A stretch of DNA of 64,000 nt from JASLMY01 sp965226475. GTDB lineage: Bacteria; Pseudomonadota; Alphaproteobacteria; GCA-2731375. The translations under genes and the position numbers were made by a program. This document shows positions 8,609 to 16,974 of this stretch, in pieces. The notes beneath the pieces are model-generated. The model saw only the letters and a program-made list of their open reading frames with translations, did no database searches and was not told the DNA's origin. Where the stretch lies: positions 558,001 through 622,000 of the forward strand of contig CBDDDJ010000005.1 in NCBI GenBank assembly GCA_965226475.1. Direction: 5' to 3'. The first letter of the stretch is position 1; every line of letters starts with the position of its first letter.

Positions 8609-9343
8609 ATGCAAATCCTCGCGGTCGACGCCACCCTTCTCGCCGGTTCCGTGGCCGATGTCGACATGTCCCTCTGGGGCCTGTTTCTCAAGGCCGACAT
8701 CATCGTGAAGATCGTCATCGTGATGCTCTTCGTCGCCTCGATCTGGTGCTGGGCCATCATCTTCGAGAAGATCCTGAGGCTCCGGCGCCTGCGCGCCCAG
8801 GCGGACGAATTCGAGGATTCCTTTTGGTCGGGCGGCAGCTTGGAAGAGCTCTACGACAAGATCGGGGGCGCACCGGAACACCCGATGGAGATCCTCTTCA
8901 CCGCCGCGATGCGAGAGTGGCGGCGTTCCACCGCGCGGGGCCTGAGCGAGGACAACATGCTCCGCGCCGGCATCCGCGAGCGGATCGCCCAGGTGATGCA
9001 GGTGACGCTCGGGCGCGAGATGGACCGGCTGGAGCGCTATCTCGGCTTCCTCGCCACGGTCGGCTCGACCGCGCCCTTCCTCGGTCTCTTCGGCACGGTG
9101 TGGGGCATCATGAACAGTTTCCAGGCAATCGCCATTTCCAAGGACACCAATCTGGCGGTGGTGGCGCCCGGCATCGCCGAGGCGCTCTTCGCCACCGCGC
9201 TGGGCCTGGTCGCCGCGATCCCGGCGGTGATCGCCTACAACAAGTTCTCGAGCGACCTCGGCCGCTTCGCCAACCGCCTCGAGGGTTTCGCCGGCGAGTT
9301 CAACGCCATTCTCTCCCGTCAGCTCGAGGAGCGGGCCGGCTGA
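8609..9343 (+). CDS. tolQ: TolQ, inner-membrane proton-channel subunit of the Tol-Pal system
   Basis: TolQ and TolR form the proton-motive-force motor of the envelope Tol-Pal complex, which drives outer-membrane constriction at division. This 244-residue protein has the expected three membrane helices: about residues 28-50 (IIVKIVIVMLFVASIWCWAI), 150-170 (TVGSTAPFLGLFGTVWGI) and 190-210 (LFATALGLVAAIPAVIAYN). The conserved TVGSTAPFLGLFGTVWGIM segment is the ExbB/TolQ/MotA signature. Its stop overlaps the tolR start. Confidence 0.96.
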   Translation: MQILAVDATLLAGSVADVDMSLWGLFLKADIIVKIVIVMLFVASIWCWAIIFEKILRLRRLRAQADEFEDSFWSGGSLEELYDKIGGAPEHPMEILFTAAMREWRRSTARGLSEDNMLRAGIRERIAQVMQVTLGREMDRLERYLGFLATVGSTAPFLGLFGTVWGIMNSFQAIAISKDTNLAVVAPGIAEALFATALGLVAAIPAVIAYNKFSSDLGRFANRLEGFAGEFNAILSRQLEERAG

Positions 9344-9828
9344 TGGCGATGCGGGGGAACAACGGCGGCCACCTGACGCGGCGGCGAAGCTACCCGCCGA
9401 TGTCGGAGATCAACGTCACGCCCTTCGTCGACGTTATGCTGGTGCTGCTGGTGGTCTTCATGATCACGGCGCCGCTGTTGACCGTCGGCGTCTCGGTCGA
9501 CCTGCCGGAGACGGCGGCCAAGGCGATCCCCGGCTCGGAGGAACCGCTCACCGTCTCGATCGACGCCAAGGGCCAGATCTATCTGCAGGATGCCGCCATT
9601 CCGCTCGATGAACTGGTTCCGAAGCTGACGGCGATCGTCGGCGCCCGGGGCGACCAGGGCCGGATCTTCGTTCGCGGCGACCGGACGATTGACTACGGCG
9701 CGGTGATGCGGGTGATGGGGACGCTGAACGCCGCCGGCTTCCGGCGCGTGGCGCTGGTCACCACGTCACTGCGTGGGGAACGCGGGGGGAAACCCACCAG
9801 GACCACGGAGACCGCGAAGGAAAAGTGA
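9343..9828 (+). CDS. tolR: TolR, Tol-Pal motor subunit
   Basis: The 161-residue ExbD/TolR protein has a short cytoplasmic tail, one membrane helix containing the proton-carrying aspartate (INVTPFVDVMLVLLVVFMIT, about residues 24-43) and a periplasmic domain ending in a TolR-type TIDYGAVMRVMGTLNAAG motif. The ATG at 9343 overlaps the tolQ TGA; a longer open frame continues upstream but only as an out-of-frame shadow of tolQ. It powers TolA together with TolQ. Confidence 0.95.
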   Translation: MAMRGNNGGHLTRRRSYPPMSEINVTPFVDVMLVLLVVFMITAPLLTVGVSVDLPETAAKAIPGSEEPLTVSIDAKGQIYLQDAAIPLDELVPKLTAIVGARGDQGRIFVRGDRTIDYGAVMRVMGTLNAAGFRRVALVTTSLRGERGGKPTRTTETAKEK

Positions 9829-9837
9829 GCCAGCACC

Positions 9838-10935
9838 GTGCGTTTCACCCTCGTCATATCCCTGGCGCTCCATGCGAGCCTGGTCGTGGTCACCGTCTAC
9901 GGCCTGCCGCACCTCAAGGAACTTCCGCCGCCGGCGGAGGAATCCATCGTGGTCGAGCTGGTGGAGATCGCCGACGTGACGACGCCTCAGCTCCCCGAAC
10001 TGCAAGCCATCGACGAGGCCAAGCCCCGGGACCTCTCGGAGACCGTCCCGGAAGCGGCCAAGGAAGCCGAACAGGTGGAAGCGCCGCGACCGGCCACCGC
10101 GCCGCCGCCACCGCCGGAAATCAAGGTCGCGCTCGCCGTCCCGGCGGCGCCCGCGCCGCCGCTGGAAGCCAAACCGTCGCCGCCGAAGCCGCTCCCCGTC
10201 CCGGCGGCACCCGCGCCGCCGGTGGAGGCCAAACCAGCGCCGCCGCCGCCGAAACCGCTCCCCGCGCCGTCGGCAAGGCCCCGGGAAGTGAAACCGGCGC
10301 CGCCATCGCCGCCGGAAGCCAGGCCGGCCCCGGTCGAGGCGGCGAAGCCACCGGAAGCGAAGCCGGCGACGCCACCACCCAAACCGATCGAGGGCCAGGC
10401 GGTGGCGCGTGCGCCGGTGCCGAAGCCCAAGCCCAGGGAGCGGCCCAAGAAGGACTTCAAGCGGACCATGAGCCGGGTCGCCGCCCTACTGGACAAGAGC
10501 CGGGAGGACGAACCGGAGACGAGCCGGCGGGCCGAGCGGGCGAAGGCGCCCAAGGGCCGTCCGGAGGCGTCGAAATCGCCTCTTGCCCGAGGCCAGGCGA
10601 CGCCGCTGGACCAGCGCATGACGATGCGGGAGATCGATGCCATCAAATGGCAGATCGAGCGCTGCTGGACGATACCGGCCGGCGCCCGCGACGCCGCCAA
10701 GCTGGTGGTCCAGATCCGAATCCAGCTCAACCGCGACGGCTCGCTCGCGCGCGCGCCGGAAATTCTCGATGGATACGCGTTGCGCTCGCGCGGCGGCTTT
10801 TACCGCGCCGCCGTCGATTCCGCCCGGCGCGCCGTCCTCAAATGTTCGCCGCTTCGCAACCTGCCCGTCGAGAAGTTCGACCGGTGGCGGGACATCACGC
10901 TCAGCTTCGATCCCCGGGAAATGCTCGCACGTTAA
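9838..10935 (+). CDS. tolA: TolA-like periplasm-spanning protein
   Basis: The 365-residue protein starts at GTG 9838. An N-terminal membrane anchor (about residues 3-24) is followed by a very proline/alanine/lysine-rich linker (roughly residues 65-200, repeats of PPPEAKPAP type) instead of the alanine-rich helix of E. coli TolA, then a basic stretch and a C-terminal TolA/TonB-like globular domain (about 265-365) with QIERCWTIPAGARDA. It links the TolQR motor to Pal/TolB. The linker has near-repetitive DNA that may be prone to slippage. Position between tolR and tolB supports the call. Confidence 0.9.
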   Translation: MRFTLVISLALHASLVVVTVYGLPHLKELPPPAEESIVVELVEIADVTTPQLPELQAIDEAKPRDLSETVPEAAKEAEQVEAPRPATAPPPPPEIKVALAVPAAPAPPLEAKPSPPKPLPVPAAPAPPVEAKPAPPPPKPLPAPSARPREVKPAPPSPPEARPAPVEAAKPPEAKPATPPPKPIEGQAVARAPVPKPKPRERPKKDFKRTMSRVAALLDKSREDEPETSRRAERAKAPKGRPEASKSPLARGQATPLDQRMTMREIDAIKWQIERCWTIPAGARDAAKLVVQIRIQLNRDGSLARAPEILDGYALRSRGGFYRAAVDSARRAVLKCSPLRNLPVEKFDRWRDITLSFDPREMLAR

Positions 10936-10948
10936 GGGAGAGTCATCG

Positions 10949-12298
10949 ATGAAGGGAATTCCGATGCGCTTCGTTCCAGGAGTTCTGCTGCTTTTGCTCC
11001 TCGTCTCGACCGGCGCCGTCGCGCCCATGGCACAAGGCCTGAACATTCGCGTCACGGGCGGCAACGTCGACCCGCTGCCCGTCGCGATTCCCTACTTCCA
11101 CGGCGGCGGCGAGGAAACCCGCCAGGTCGGCCGCGACATGTCGCGGGTCATCAGCGATAACCTGGAGCGCTCCGGCCTGTTCAAGGCGATCGACCGCAAG
11201 GCCTTCCTCGAGAAACCCGAGGACATGCTGGCGCAGCCCAACTTCGCCCAGTGGCGGGTGATCAATGCCCAGGCCCTGGTTACCGGCAAGATCGATCGCA
11301 AGGCCGACGGCCTGTTGCGCGTCGAGTTCCGCCTTTGGGACGTCTTCGCCTCGGAGCAGATGGAAGGCATAGGCTACGAGACGACGCCCGCCAACTGGCG
11401 GCGCATCGCCCACATCATCTCGGACGCGATCTACAAACGCCTGACCGGCGAGGCGGGCTACTTCGACACCCGGATCGTCTATGTCGCGGAGAAAGGCCCG
11501 CCCGACCGGCGCGAGAAGCGACTGGCGATCATGGACCAGGACGGCGACAACAACAGTTACCTGACCGACGGCAGCTATCTGGTGCTGACCCCCCGCTTCT
11601 CGCCGAGCCGGCAGGAGATTACCTACCTCTCCTATTATCGCGACAAGCCCCGAGTCTATATCTACAACATCGACACCGGCCGCCAGGAAGTCCTGGGCGA
11701 TTTCCCCGGCATGACCTACGCCCCGCGTTTCTCCCCCGAGGGAGACCGGGTCATCATGAGCATGGCGCAAGGCGGCAACTCCGAGATCTACACCATGGAC
11801 CTCCGCACCCGGGTGATCCGCCGCCTGACACGGGACCCGGCGATCGACACCTCGCCGTGCTTTTCGCCCGATTCGCGACAAATCGTGTTCAATTCCGATC
11901 GCGGCGGCACGCAGCAGCTCTACGTCATGAACGCCGACGGCTCGGATCAGCGCCGTATCAGCTTCGGCAAGGGGCGCTACGCCACGCCGGTGTGGTCGCC
12001 GCGCGGCGACCTGATCGCCTTCACCAAGTTTAGCAAGGGCCAGTTCCACATCGGCGTCATGCACCCCGACGGCAGCGGCGAGAGATTGTTGACCACCAGT
12101 TTCCTCGACGAGGCGCCCACCTGGTCGCCCAACGGCCGCGTGCTCATGTTCTTCCGCCAGCAGCGAAACAAGTCGGACACCGTGGCCGGACGGGTTCGGT
12201 TGCGCTCGATCGACCTCACCGGTTACAACGAACGCGAGATCATCACGCCGACGGATGCCTCCGATCCGGCGTGGTCGCCACTGGCGCCCTTGAACTGA
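10949..12298 (+). CDS. tolB: Tol-Pal system protein TolB
   Basis: TolB is the periplasmic beta-propeller partner of Pal. The ATG at 10949 is chosen because a GGGAGAG ribosome site precedes it and it gives a normal signal peptide (MKGIPMRFVPGVLLLLLLV, cleavage near residue 30); a longer open frame reaches back into tolA. The 449-residue protein has the N-terminal alpha/beta domain (residues 31-170) and about six WD40-like PD40 blades with repeated FSPDSRQIVF/WSPRGDLIAF motifs. The stop codon TGA lies inside the target duplication of the IS256-family element, so the insertion left TolB intact. Confidence 0.95.
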   Translation: MKGIPMRFVPGVLLLLLLVSTGAVAPMAQGLNIRVTGGNVDPLPVAIPYFHGGGEETRQVGRDMSRVISDNLERSGLFKAIDRKAFLEKPEDMLAQPNFAQWRVINAQALVTGKIDRKADGLLRVEFRLWDVFASEQMEGIGYETTPANWRRIAHIISDAIYKRLTGEAGYFDTRIVYVAEKGPPDRREKRLAIMDQDGDNNSYLTDGSYLVLTPRFSPSRQEITYLSYYRDKPRVYIYNIDTGRQEVLGDFPGMTYAPRFSPEGDRVIMSMAQGGNSEIYTMDLRTRVIRRLTRDPAIDTSPCFSPDSRQIVFNSDRGGTQQLYVMNADGSDQRRISFGKGRYATPVWSPRGDLIAFTKFSKGQFHIGVMHPDGSGERLLTTSFLDEAPTWSPNGRVLMFFRQQRNKSDTVAGRVRLRSIDLTGYNEREIITPTDASDPAWSPLAPLN

Positions 12299-12301
12299 GC
12301 G
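12294..12301 (+). repeat. Left 8-bp target-site duplication of the IS256-family element
   Basis: ACTGAGCG here is repeated exactly at 13753-13760. The copy includes the tolB TGA stop, showing that the insertion took place across the stop codon and regenerated it. Eight-base duplications are typical of the IS256 family. Confidence 0.88.
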
Positions 12302-13752
12302 GGGGATGTCCCGGGCTCTGTTGAAAAGCTGAAGTAGGCGTCGTCCGCCTGGAGCCGCTAGGCTCTGGGTGCTGATTCCATCAAGGAGAACGACGCCATG
12401 ACCAAGACTACACGCAACGACCGTTCCTCGGAACCATCCTGTCGGCTCTTGCCATCGATGCCGGAGGCCTTCGACGATCCGCGCATGAGCGTCGATCGCT
12501 TCTGCCTTTTGGCGGGCCTCGAGTCTTTGAACGAGATGATGTCGGCGGACGCGGAAGCCTTGTGCGGTTCGCGCCACGCCGGCTCGGGCGAGCGCAAGGG
12601 CCATCGATGGGGCACGACCCGGAGCGAGATCGCCTACCACGGCGGCAAAGTGAAGGTCGAGCGCCCTCGGGTGGGGGACTTCGCGGGTCGGGAGATGAGC
12701 CTGCCGAGTTGGGAGCTGCTGTCGGAACCCGAACTCTTGCAAGCCTGGGCGATGAATCTGATGGTGATCAACGTCTCGACCCGCAAGTATGCCCGCGCGG
12801 TGCGCCTGCCGGACGATGCGGGCGGCGATCTGCCGGCGGCATCGGGTGACGCAACCTCGAAGTCGGCGGTCTCGCGCCGTTTCGTGGCGTTGACGCGAAG
12901 CAAGCTGAAGGCCTGGCTGGCGAGCCCGCTCGACGATCTCGATCTCGTGGTGCTCCAGATCGACGGGCTCCATGTCGGCGATCACCTGATGGTGGCGGCG
13001 ATCGGCATCGACACCGGCGGCGCGAAGCACGTGCTGGGCCTGGCCGAGGGCGCGACGGAGAACGCGGCCACGGTGCAAGCCATGCTCGACAACCTGATCG
13101 AGCGCGGTCTCGATCCCGAACGGCCTCGGCTCTACATCGTCGACGGCGCCAAGGCGCTCTCGAAGGCGATCCGGCGGACCTTCGGGCGGGCGGCGGCCCT
13201 CCAGCGCTGCCAGGTGCACAAGGGGCGCAACATCACGGACCGGCTGGACGAGAGCCTCCATGCCGGCGTCAGGAAGGTCTTGCGGCAGGCCTGGCAGCAG
13301 GACGACGCGGCCAAGGCCGAACGGCTCTTGCGCAACCTCGCCCGCCGTCTGGAGCATGACGCACCCGGCGTCTCGGGCTCGATCCTGGAGGGCCTGGACG
13401 AGATCCTGACCGTGATCCGGCTCGGCCTCCCGCCGCAACTTCGACACTCGCTGGCTTGCACCAACGCCATCGAGAACGCGATCGGCACCGTCCGGACGGT
13501 GCAGCGGAACGTCAAGCGCTGGCGCAACGCCGAGATGGCGCTGCGTTGGACCGCCGCCGGCCTCTTGGAGGCGCAAAAGACCTTCCGCCGCCTCAAGGCC
13601 CACCGCCAGCTCCCCATCCTCGACGCCGCCCTGCGGGAGGCGGTGAGAAAGGCCGGAGCAAAGTCCGTCATTGAAGACATCGAGGTGGCCGCGTAGCCTC
13701 TCGATCAGACGATGCCTATCTCGCACTTTTCAACATTGGGCGGGACATCGCC
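12302..13752 (+). mobile_element. IS256-family insertion sequence between tolB and pal
   Basis: The 1,451-bp element is bounded by imperfect inverted repeats: GGGGATGTCCCG at the left matches GGCGATGTCCCG read inward from the right, followed after a five-base unlike block by TGTTGAAAAG on both sides and then similar AGGCGTCGTC/AGGCATCGTC. Directly outside both ends is the 8-bp repeat ACTGAGCG. It carries one intact transposase gene. Because the ends, duplication and transposase are all intact, the insertion looks recent and possibly still mobile. It moves pal and cpoB away from the tolQRAB promoter. Confidence 0.9.
12398..13696 (+). CDS. IS256-family (mutator-type) transposase
   Basis: A full-length 432-residue DDE transposase. 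The catalytic acids appear as LQIDGLHVGDH (first D), YIVDGAKALSKA (second D) and NAIENAIGTVR (E), with the family's RCQVHKGRNITDRL motif between the last two. It has no frameshift or stop. It reads in the same direction as the tol genes. Related mutator-type enzymes cut out and reinsert their element through a circular intermediate. Confidence 0.94.
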   Translation: MTKTTRNDRSSEPSCRLLPSMPEAFDDPRMSVDRFCLLAGLESLNEMMSADAEALCGSRHAGSGERKGHRWGTTRSEIAYHGGKVKVERPRVGDFAGREMSLPSWELLSEPELLQAWAMNLMVINVSTRKYARAVRLPDDAGGDLPAASGDATSKSAVSRRFVALTRSKLKAWLASPLDDLDLVVLQIDGLHVGDHLMVAAIGIDTGGAKHVLGLAEGATENAATVQAMLDNLIERGLDPERPRLYIVDGAKALSKAIRRTFGRAAALQRCQVHKGRNITDRLDESLHAGVRKVLRQAWQQDDAAKAERLLRNLARRLEHDAPGVSGSILEGLDEILTVIRLGLPPQLRHSLACTNAIENAIGTVRTVQRNVKRWRNAEMALRWTAAGLLEAQKTFRRLKAHRQLPILDAALREAVRKAGAKSVIEDIEVAA

Positions 13753-13760
13753 ACTGAGCG
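13753..13760 (+). repeat. Right 8-bp target-site duplication of the IS256-family element
   Basis: ACTGAGCG, identical to 12294-12301, lies directly outside the right inverted repeat and marks the original continuation of the tolB-pal spacer. Confidence 0.88.
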
Positions 13761-13858
13761 CGCCGGATCGATAGTGTTTTCGGCGAACAAAACTAGGTGG
13801 TTAACGATAATATATCGGTGAAACGGGGCCGTTGCGGTGCTCGGGCCGATATTGCCGG

Positions 13859-13887
13859 TTGCACCTCGGCAGGCCGGCGTTTATTCC
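13859..13887 (+). promoter_or_regulatory. Weak candidate promoter for pal
   Basis: TTGCAC at 13859 and TATTCC at 13882 are separated by 17 bases, about 78 bases before the pal start. Both boxes are poor matches to sigma-70 consensus. Some promoter in this spacer is needed if the IS blocks read-through from tolB; an AT-rich patch at about 13801-13816 (TTAACGATAATATATC) is another candidate. Confidence 0.22.
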
Positions 13888-13964
13888 TACGGGTGAAGGG
13901 TCGCTGGTGCTTCGAAGTTCGACTGGTGGCGTTTGCACACTGTTCCCAGAAAGGAGCTGGTTAG

Positions 13965-14501
13965 ATGCGGTTTCGTGACATCGGCTTGAAGGCCCTCTGC
14001 CTTTTCGGCGCGCTCGCCTTGGCGGCCTGCACCTCAAACCCCGAGAGCAGCACCGACTCGGGCTCGACCGGCGGCGGCGGTAGCACCAGCACCGGCGGCC
14101 AGGTGCAACAGAGCAACCAGAAGGCCGTCCAGGAAGGCCCGACGCCCGGTTCGCAGGAAGACCTGGATCTCAACGTCGGCAGCTTGGTGTTCTTCGACTT
14201 CGACAGGTCGGACCTGAAGCCGGAAGCCCAGGCGACGATCAAGCTCTGGGCCCAATGGCTGAACCAATACCCGAGCGTGACGGTTACGGTCGAGGGCCAC
14301 TGCGACGAGCGCGGCACGCGCGAGTACAACCTCGGCCTCGGCGAGCGGCGCGCCACCTCGGCCCGCAACTTCCTGATCGCCCTCGGCGTCGACGATAGCC
14401 GTCTCGGCACGATCTCCTACGGCAAGGAGCGCCCGGTCTGCGGCGGCTCGAACGAGGGCTGCTGGTCGCAGAACCGGCGCGGTCAAATGCTCGTCAACTG
14501 A
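13965..14501 (+). CDS. pal: Peptidoglycan-associated lipoprotein Pal
   Basis: Pal is an outer-membrane lipoprotein that binds peptidoglycan and TolB. The 178-residue precursor has a lipobox ending LALAAC with the lipidated Cys22, a Ser/Gly-rich linker to about residue 55, and an OmpA-like domain with VFFDFDRSDL, VEGHCDERGTREYNLGLGERRA and GYGKERP-like SYGKERPVC motifs that hold diaminopimelate. An AGAAAGGAG ribosome site lies upstream. It should follow tolB directly in the operon but is separated by the IS256-family element. Confidence 0.95.
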   Translation: MRFRDIGLKALCLFGALALAACTSNPESSTDSGSTGGGGSTSTGGQVQQSNQKAVQEGPTPGSQEDLDLNVGSLVFFDFDRSDLKPEAQATIKLWAQWLNQYPSVTVTVEGHCDERGTREYNLGLGERRATSARNFLIALGVDDSRLGTISYGKERPVCGGSNEGCWSQNRRGQMLVN

Positions 14502-14656
14502 TCGCGTTTCAGCGGCCCGATGATGTCCGGCGTTCGGCCGCTTCGGCGGCCGGCGTTCGGGCGCCGTCATTTGCCCCGGAGGCGCGCGGCGGCGGGACCC
14601 CAATTCCGCCGCATTTCGGTGCGTAAGCTTCACCGATGCAGGGACGAGGTTCGAGC

Positions 14657-15625
14657 ATGACGGGCGGCCAAGCCCGAGCCCGGATGTGGCTCGGCGGGAT
14701 GCTGGCCGCGATCGCGGCGCTGGTGATCGTGGCCGAGGCCGCCGCGCAAGCCGGCAGCACGCGCTCCCTCACGCGCAAGATCCAGCAGCTGGAGCGGAAG
14801 ATCCAGGACCTCGAACGCCAGGTCTACCGGGGCGATCCGCCGGCGCCCCAGGCGGGTGGCGGACAGGACACGGCCAACCGCGCCACCGGAGCCGAGTTGA
14901 GGATCACCTCGATCGAGCAGCAGCTCCGGGCGATCACCGGCCGGCTGGAGGAGAGCGAGCACCGCGTCCGCCAACTGGAGACCCGCCACGAACGCCTAGT
15001 CGGCACCCTGGACGGTCGCCTGCGCGAGCTGGAACGTCGACTGGCGGAATTCGGCGCCGGCGCCCTGGCCGCCGCCCCGACGAGCGCGACGGCGAGCGAC
15101 GGCTCCGTCATCGTCTCGGGCGGCGGGACGCCCGGCGGAGGGACGCCGGCGGCGGCCGCCCACCCCCAGGAGAATACGACGAGCACGGCCAGCGCGCGAC
15201 CGGCGCCCGTGGCGCCGACCGGCGTCGTGCTGCCCGAGGGCACGCCCCGCCAGCAGTACCGCTACGCCCAGGGCCTGCTGCGCACGTCCCGGTTCGAAGC
15301 CGCCGAACAGGCCTTCCGGGCCTTCATGGCGGCCCATCCCGTGCATGAGCTGACGCCGCTGTCCAACTATTGGCTGGGCGACACGCTCTATCTGCGCAAG
15401 GCCTATCAGGAGGCCGCGCGGGTCTATTTCGACGGCTACCAACGCTTTCCCGACAGTTCCAAGGCCAACGACACGCTGCTGAAGCTCGGTCTCTCCCTGG
15501 CCCGTCTCGGCCAGACCGACGAGGCCTGTGGGATCTACAGCGAGTTGTTGGGCCGGCTGAAAAAGAGCGAACGGCGTCTGCGTCCCCGAACCGTGCGGGA
15601 AATGCGGGTCAACAAGTGCGGCTGA
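14657..15625 (+). CDS. cpoB: Tol-Pal coordinator CpoB (YbgF)
   Basis: CpoB is a periplasmic protein that links Tol-Pal action to septal peptidoglycan synthesis. I prefer the ATG at 14657 with a GGACGAGG ribosome site over the in-frame ATG at 14636. The 322-residue product has a signal peptide to about residue 31, a coiled-coil (LTRKIQQLERKIQDLERQV and following), a low-complexity Ala/Thr/Gly linker and C-terminal tetratricopeptide repeats (YAQGLLRTSRFEAAEQAF and following). It lies next to pal as expected and its end overlaps the tilS start. Confidence 0.92.
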   Translation: MTGGQARARMWLGGMLAAIAALVIVAEAAAQAGSTRSLTRKIQQLERKIQDLERQVYRGDPPAPQAGGGQDTANRATGAELRITSIEQQLRAITGRLEESEHRVRQLETRHERLVGTLDGRLRELERRLAEFGAGALAAAPTSATASDGSVIVSGGGTPGGGTPAAAAHPQENTTSTASARPAPVAPTGVVLPEGTPRQQYRYAQGLLRTSRFEAAEQAFRAFMAAHPVHELTPLSNYWLGDTLYLRKAYQEAARVYFDGYQRFPDSSKANDTLLKLGLSLARLGQTDEACGIYSELLGRLKKSERRLRPRTVREMRVNKCG

Positions 15626-16974
15626 TCGCCGCGCCACCGGTGCCGGCGAACGATCCCCCTCCGAGCGTCGATGCCGCCTGGTTCGGGACGGCGATGGACC
15701 GGCTCGGCCCTTTCGAGGCCCAGCCGTTGATCGCCGTCGCCGTCTCGGGCGGCGGCGACAGCCGCGCCCTCGCCGATCTCGCCGCCGGCTGGGCGCGGGC
15801 GCGGGGAGGCCGGGTGGCCGCGCTTACCGTCGACCACGGCCTGCGGTCGGAATCGGCGGCGGAGGCAAGGCGGGTCGGCGTCTGGATGGCGGACCTGGGC
15901 CTCGCCCATCGGATCCTCCGTCCCGGGGTCGAAGCGCCCCCCGGCGGGCTGCAGGCCTGGGCGCGACGGGTCCGCCTGGAATTGTTGACGCAATGGTGCC
16001 GGTCGCATGGCGTCCTCCACCTCCTGCTGGCGCACCAGGGGGACGACCAGGCGGAAACCCACCTGATGCGCCGGGCCCGGGCCGAGGGGCCGGGCGAGGC
16101 CGGCATGCCGGCGCGCCGGATCGTCGACGGGGTCCGCCTGCTGCGTCCGCTGCTCGGCGCCAACCGGGCGGCGCTCAGGGCCTATCTCGCCACGCGGGGC
16201 CACGACTGGCTGGAGGATCCGAGCAACGCCGACCGGCGCTTCGAGCGGGTCCGCCTGCGCCAGCGCCTGGGGCCCGAGGACAGAGCGGCGGCGCTGGTCC
16301 GGGCGGCGGACCGGGCCGAGGCCCGCCAGTCGGCCGAGGGAGCGGTGGCCGAGGCCGCCGCGCGCGTCGTCTCGCCGTCCCCCGCCGGGTATTGCCTGCT
16401 CGATCTTCCCCGCTTCGCCGCCCTTCCCGAAGCGGCGCGCCGCGACCTCCTCGCCCGGATCACCCATATGGTCGGTGGCGGCGACTACGCGACCGGTCGA
16501 AAACCCGTCGGGCGCCTGGACACCGCGATTTCCACCGGCGACCTCGCGCGCGGGCGCACGCTGGCGGGCTGCCGCATACTGCCCTGGCACGGTCGCCTGC
16601 TGGTCTGCCGGGAGCATCGCGCCCGGACCCTGGCCGGCCCCGTCACGGTTCCGGCCGACGGCCGCTACCGCTGGGACCGCTTCCTGGTGGACGTCGCCGG
16701 CGTCGCGCGCCCGCTCCGCCTGGGCGCGCTGGGCACGCCTCCGCCCCGGCTCCCGCCCTCCCCCGTGCCGGCGCCGGCGCGGGCCTCGCTGCCGGCCCTC
16801 TTCGATTCCGACGGCCCGGTCATCGTTCCCCACCTGGGCCATCGCCGGGGGGATGCCGGCATGCTTTCGCTTCGCACGAGCTTCGCGCCGACGGCCCCCA
16901 TCGCGCCCTGGCCCTTCGTGGCGGCCAGAAGCCCTTGCGCGGTGGCGCCCGGAACGGCAGATTGCGGCGCATGA
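15616..16974 (+). CDS. tilS: tRNA(Ile)-lysidine synthetase TilS
   Basis: TilS modifies C34 of the CAU-anticodon isoleucine tRNA to lysidine using ATP and lysine, so that it reads AUA. The P-loop-like VSGGGDSRALADL (residues 43-55) and DHGLRSES are diagnostic, and HQGDDQAETHLMR is the second conserved block. The GTG at 15616 overlaps the end of cpoB by ten bases; a downstream ATG at about 15694 would leave little before the ATP-binding motif. The C-terminal region after residue 330 is proline-rich and divergent. The next gene overlaps by four bases. Confidence 0.88.
   Translation: MRLIAAPPVPANDPPPSVDAAWFGTAMDRLGPFEAQPLIAVAVSGGGDSRALADLAAGWARARGGRVAALTVDHGLRSESAAEARRVGVWMADLGLAHRILRPGVEAPPGGLQAWARRVRLELLTQWCRSHGVLHLLLAHQGDDQAETHLMRRARAEGPGEAGMPARRIVDGVRLLRPLLGANRAALRAYLATRGHDWLEDPSNADRRFERVRLRQRLGPEDRAAALVRAADRAEARQSAEGAVAEAAARVVSPSPAGYCLLDLPRFAALPEAARRDLLARITHMVGGGDYATGRKPVGRLDTAISTGDLARGRTLAGCRILPWHGRLLVCREHRARTLAGPVTVPADGRYRWDRFLVDVAGVARPLRLGALGTPPPRLPPSPVPAPARASLPALFDSDGPVIVPHLGHRRGDAGMLSLRTSFAPTAPIAPWPFVAARSPCAVAPGTADCGA

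Noticed and set aside
10943..13726. A 927-codon open frame on the minus strand opposite tolB and the IS256-family transposase
   Set aside because: It spans the boundary of a mobile element and a core gene and has only low-complexity, antisense-type composition.
15370..15615. Upstream extension of tilS inside cpoB
   Set aside because: The extension is an out-of-frame reading of the CpoB repeat domain; the GTG at 15616 gives the expected start region.
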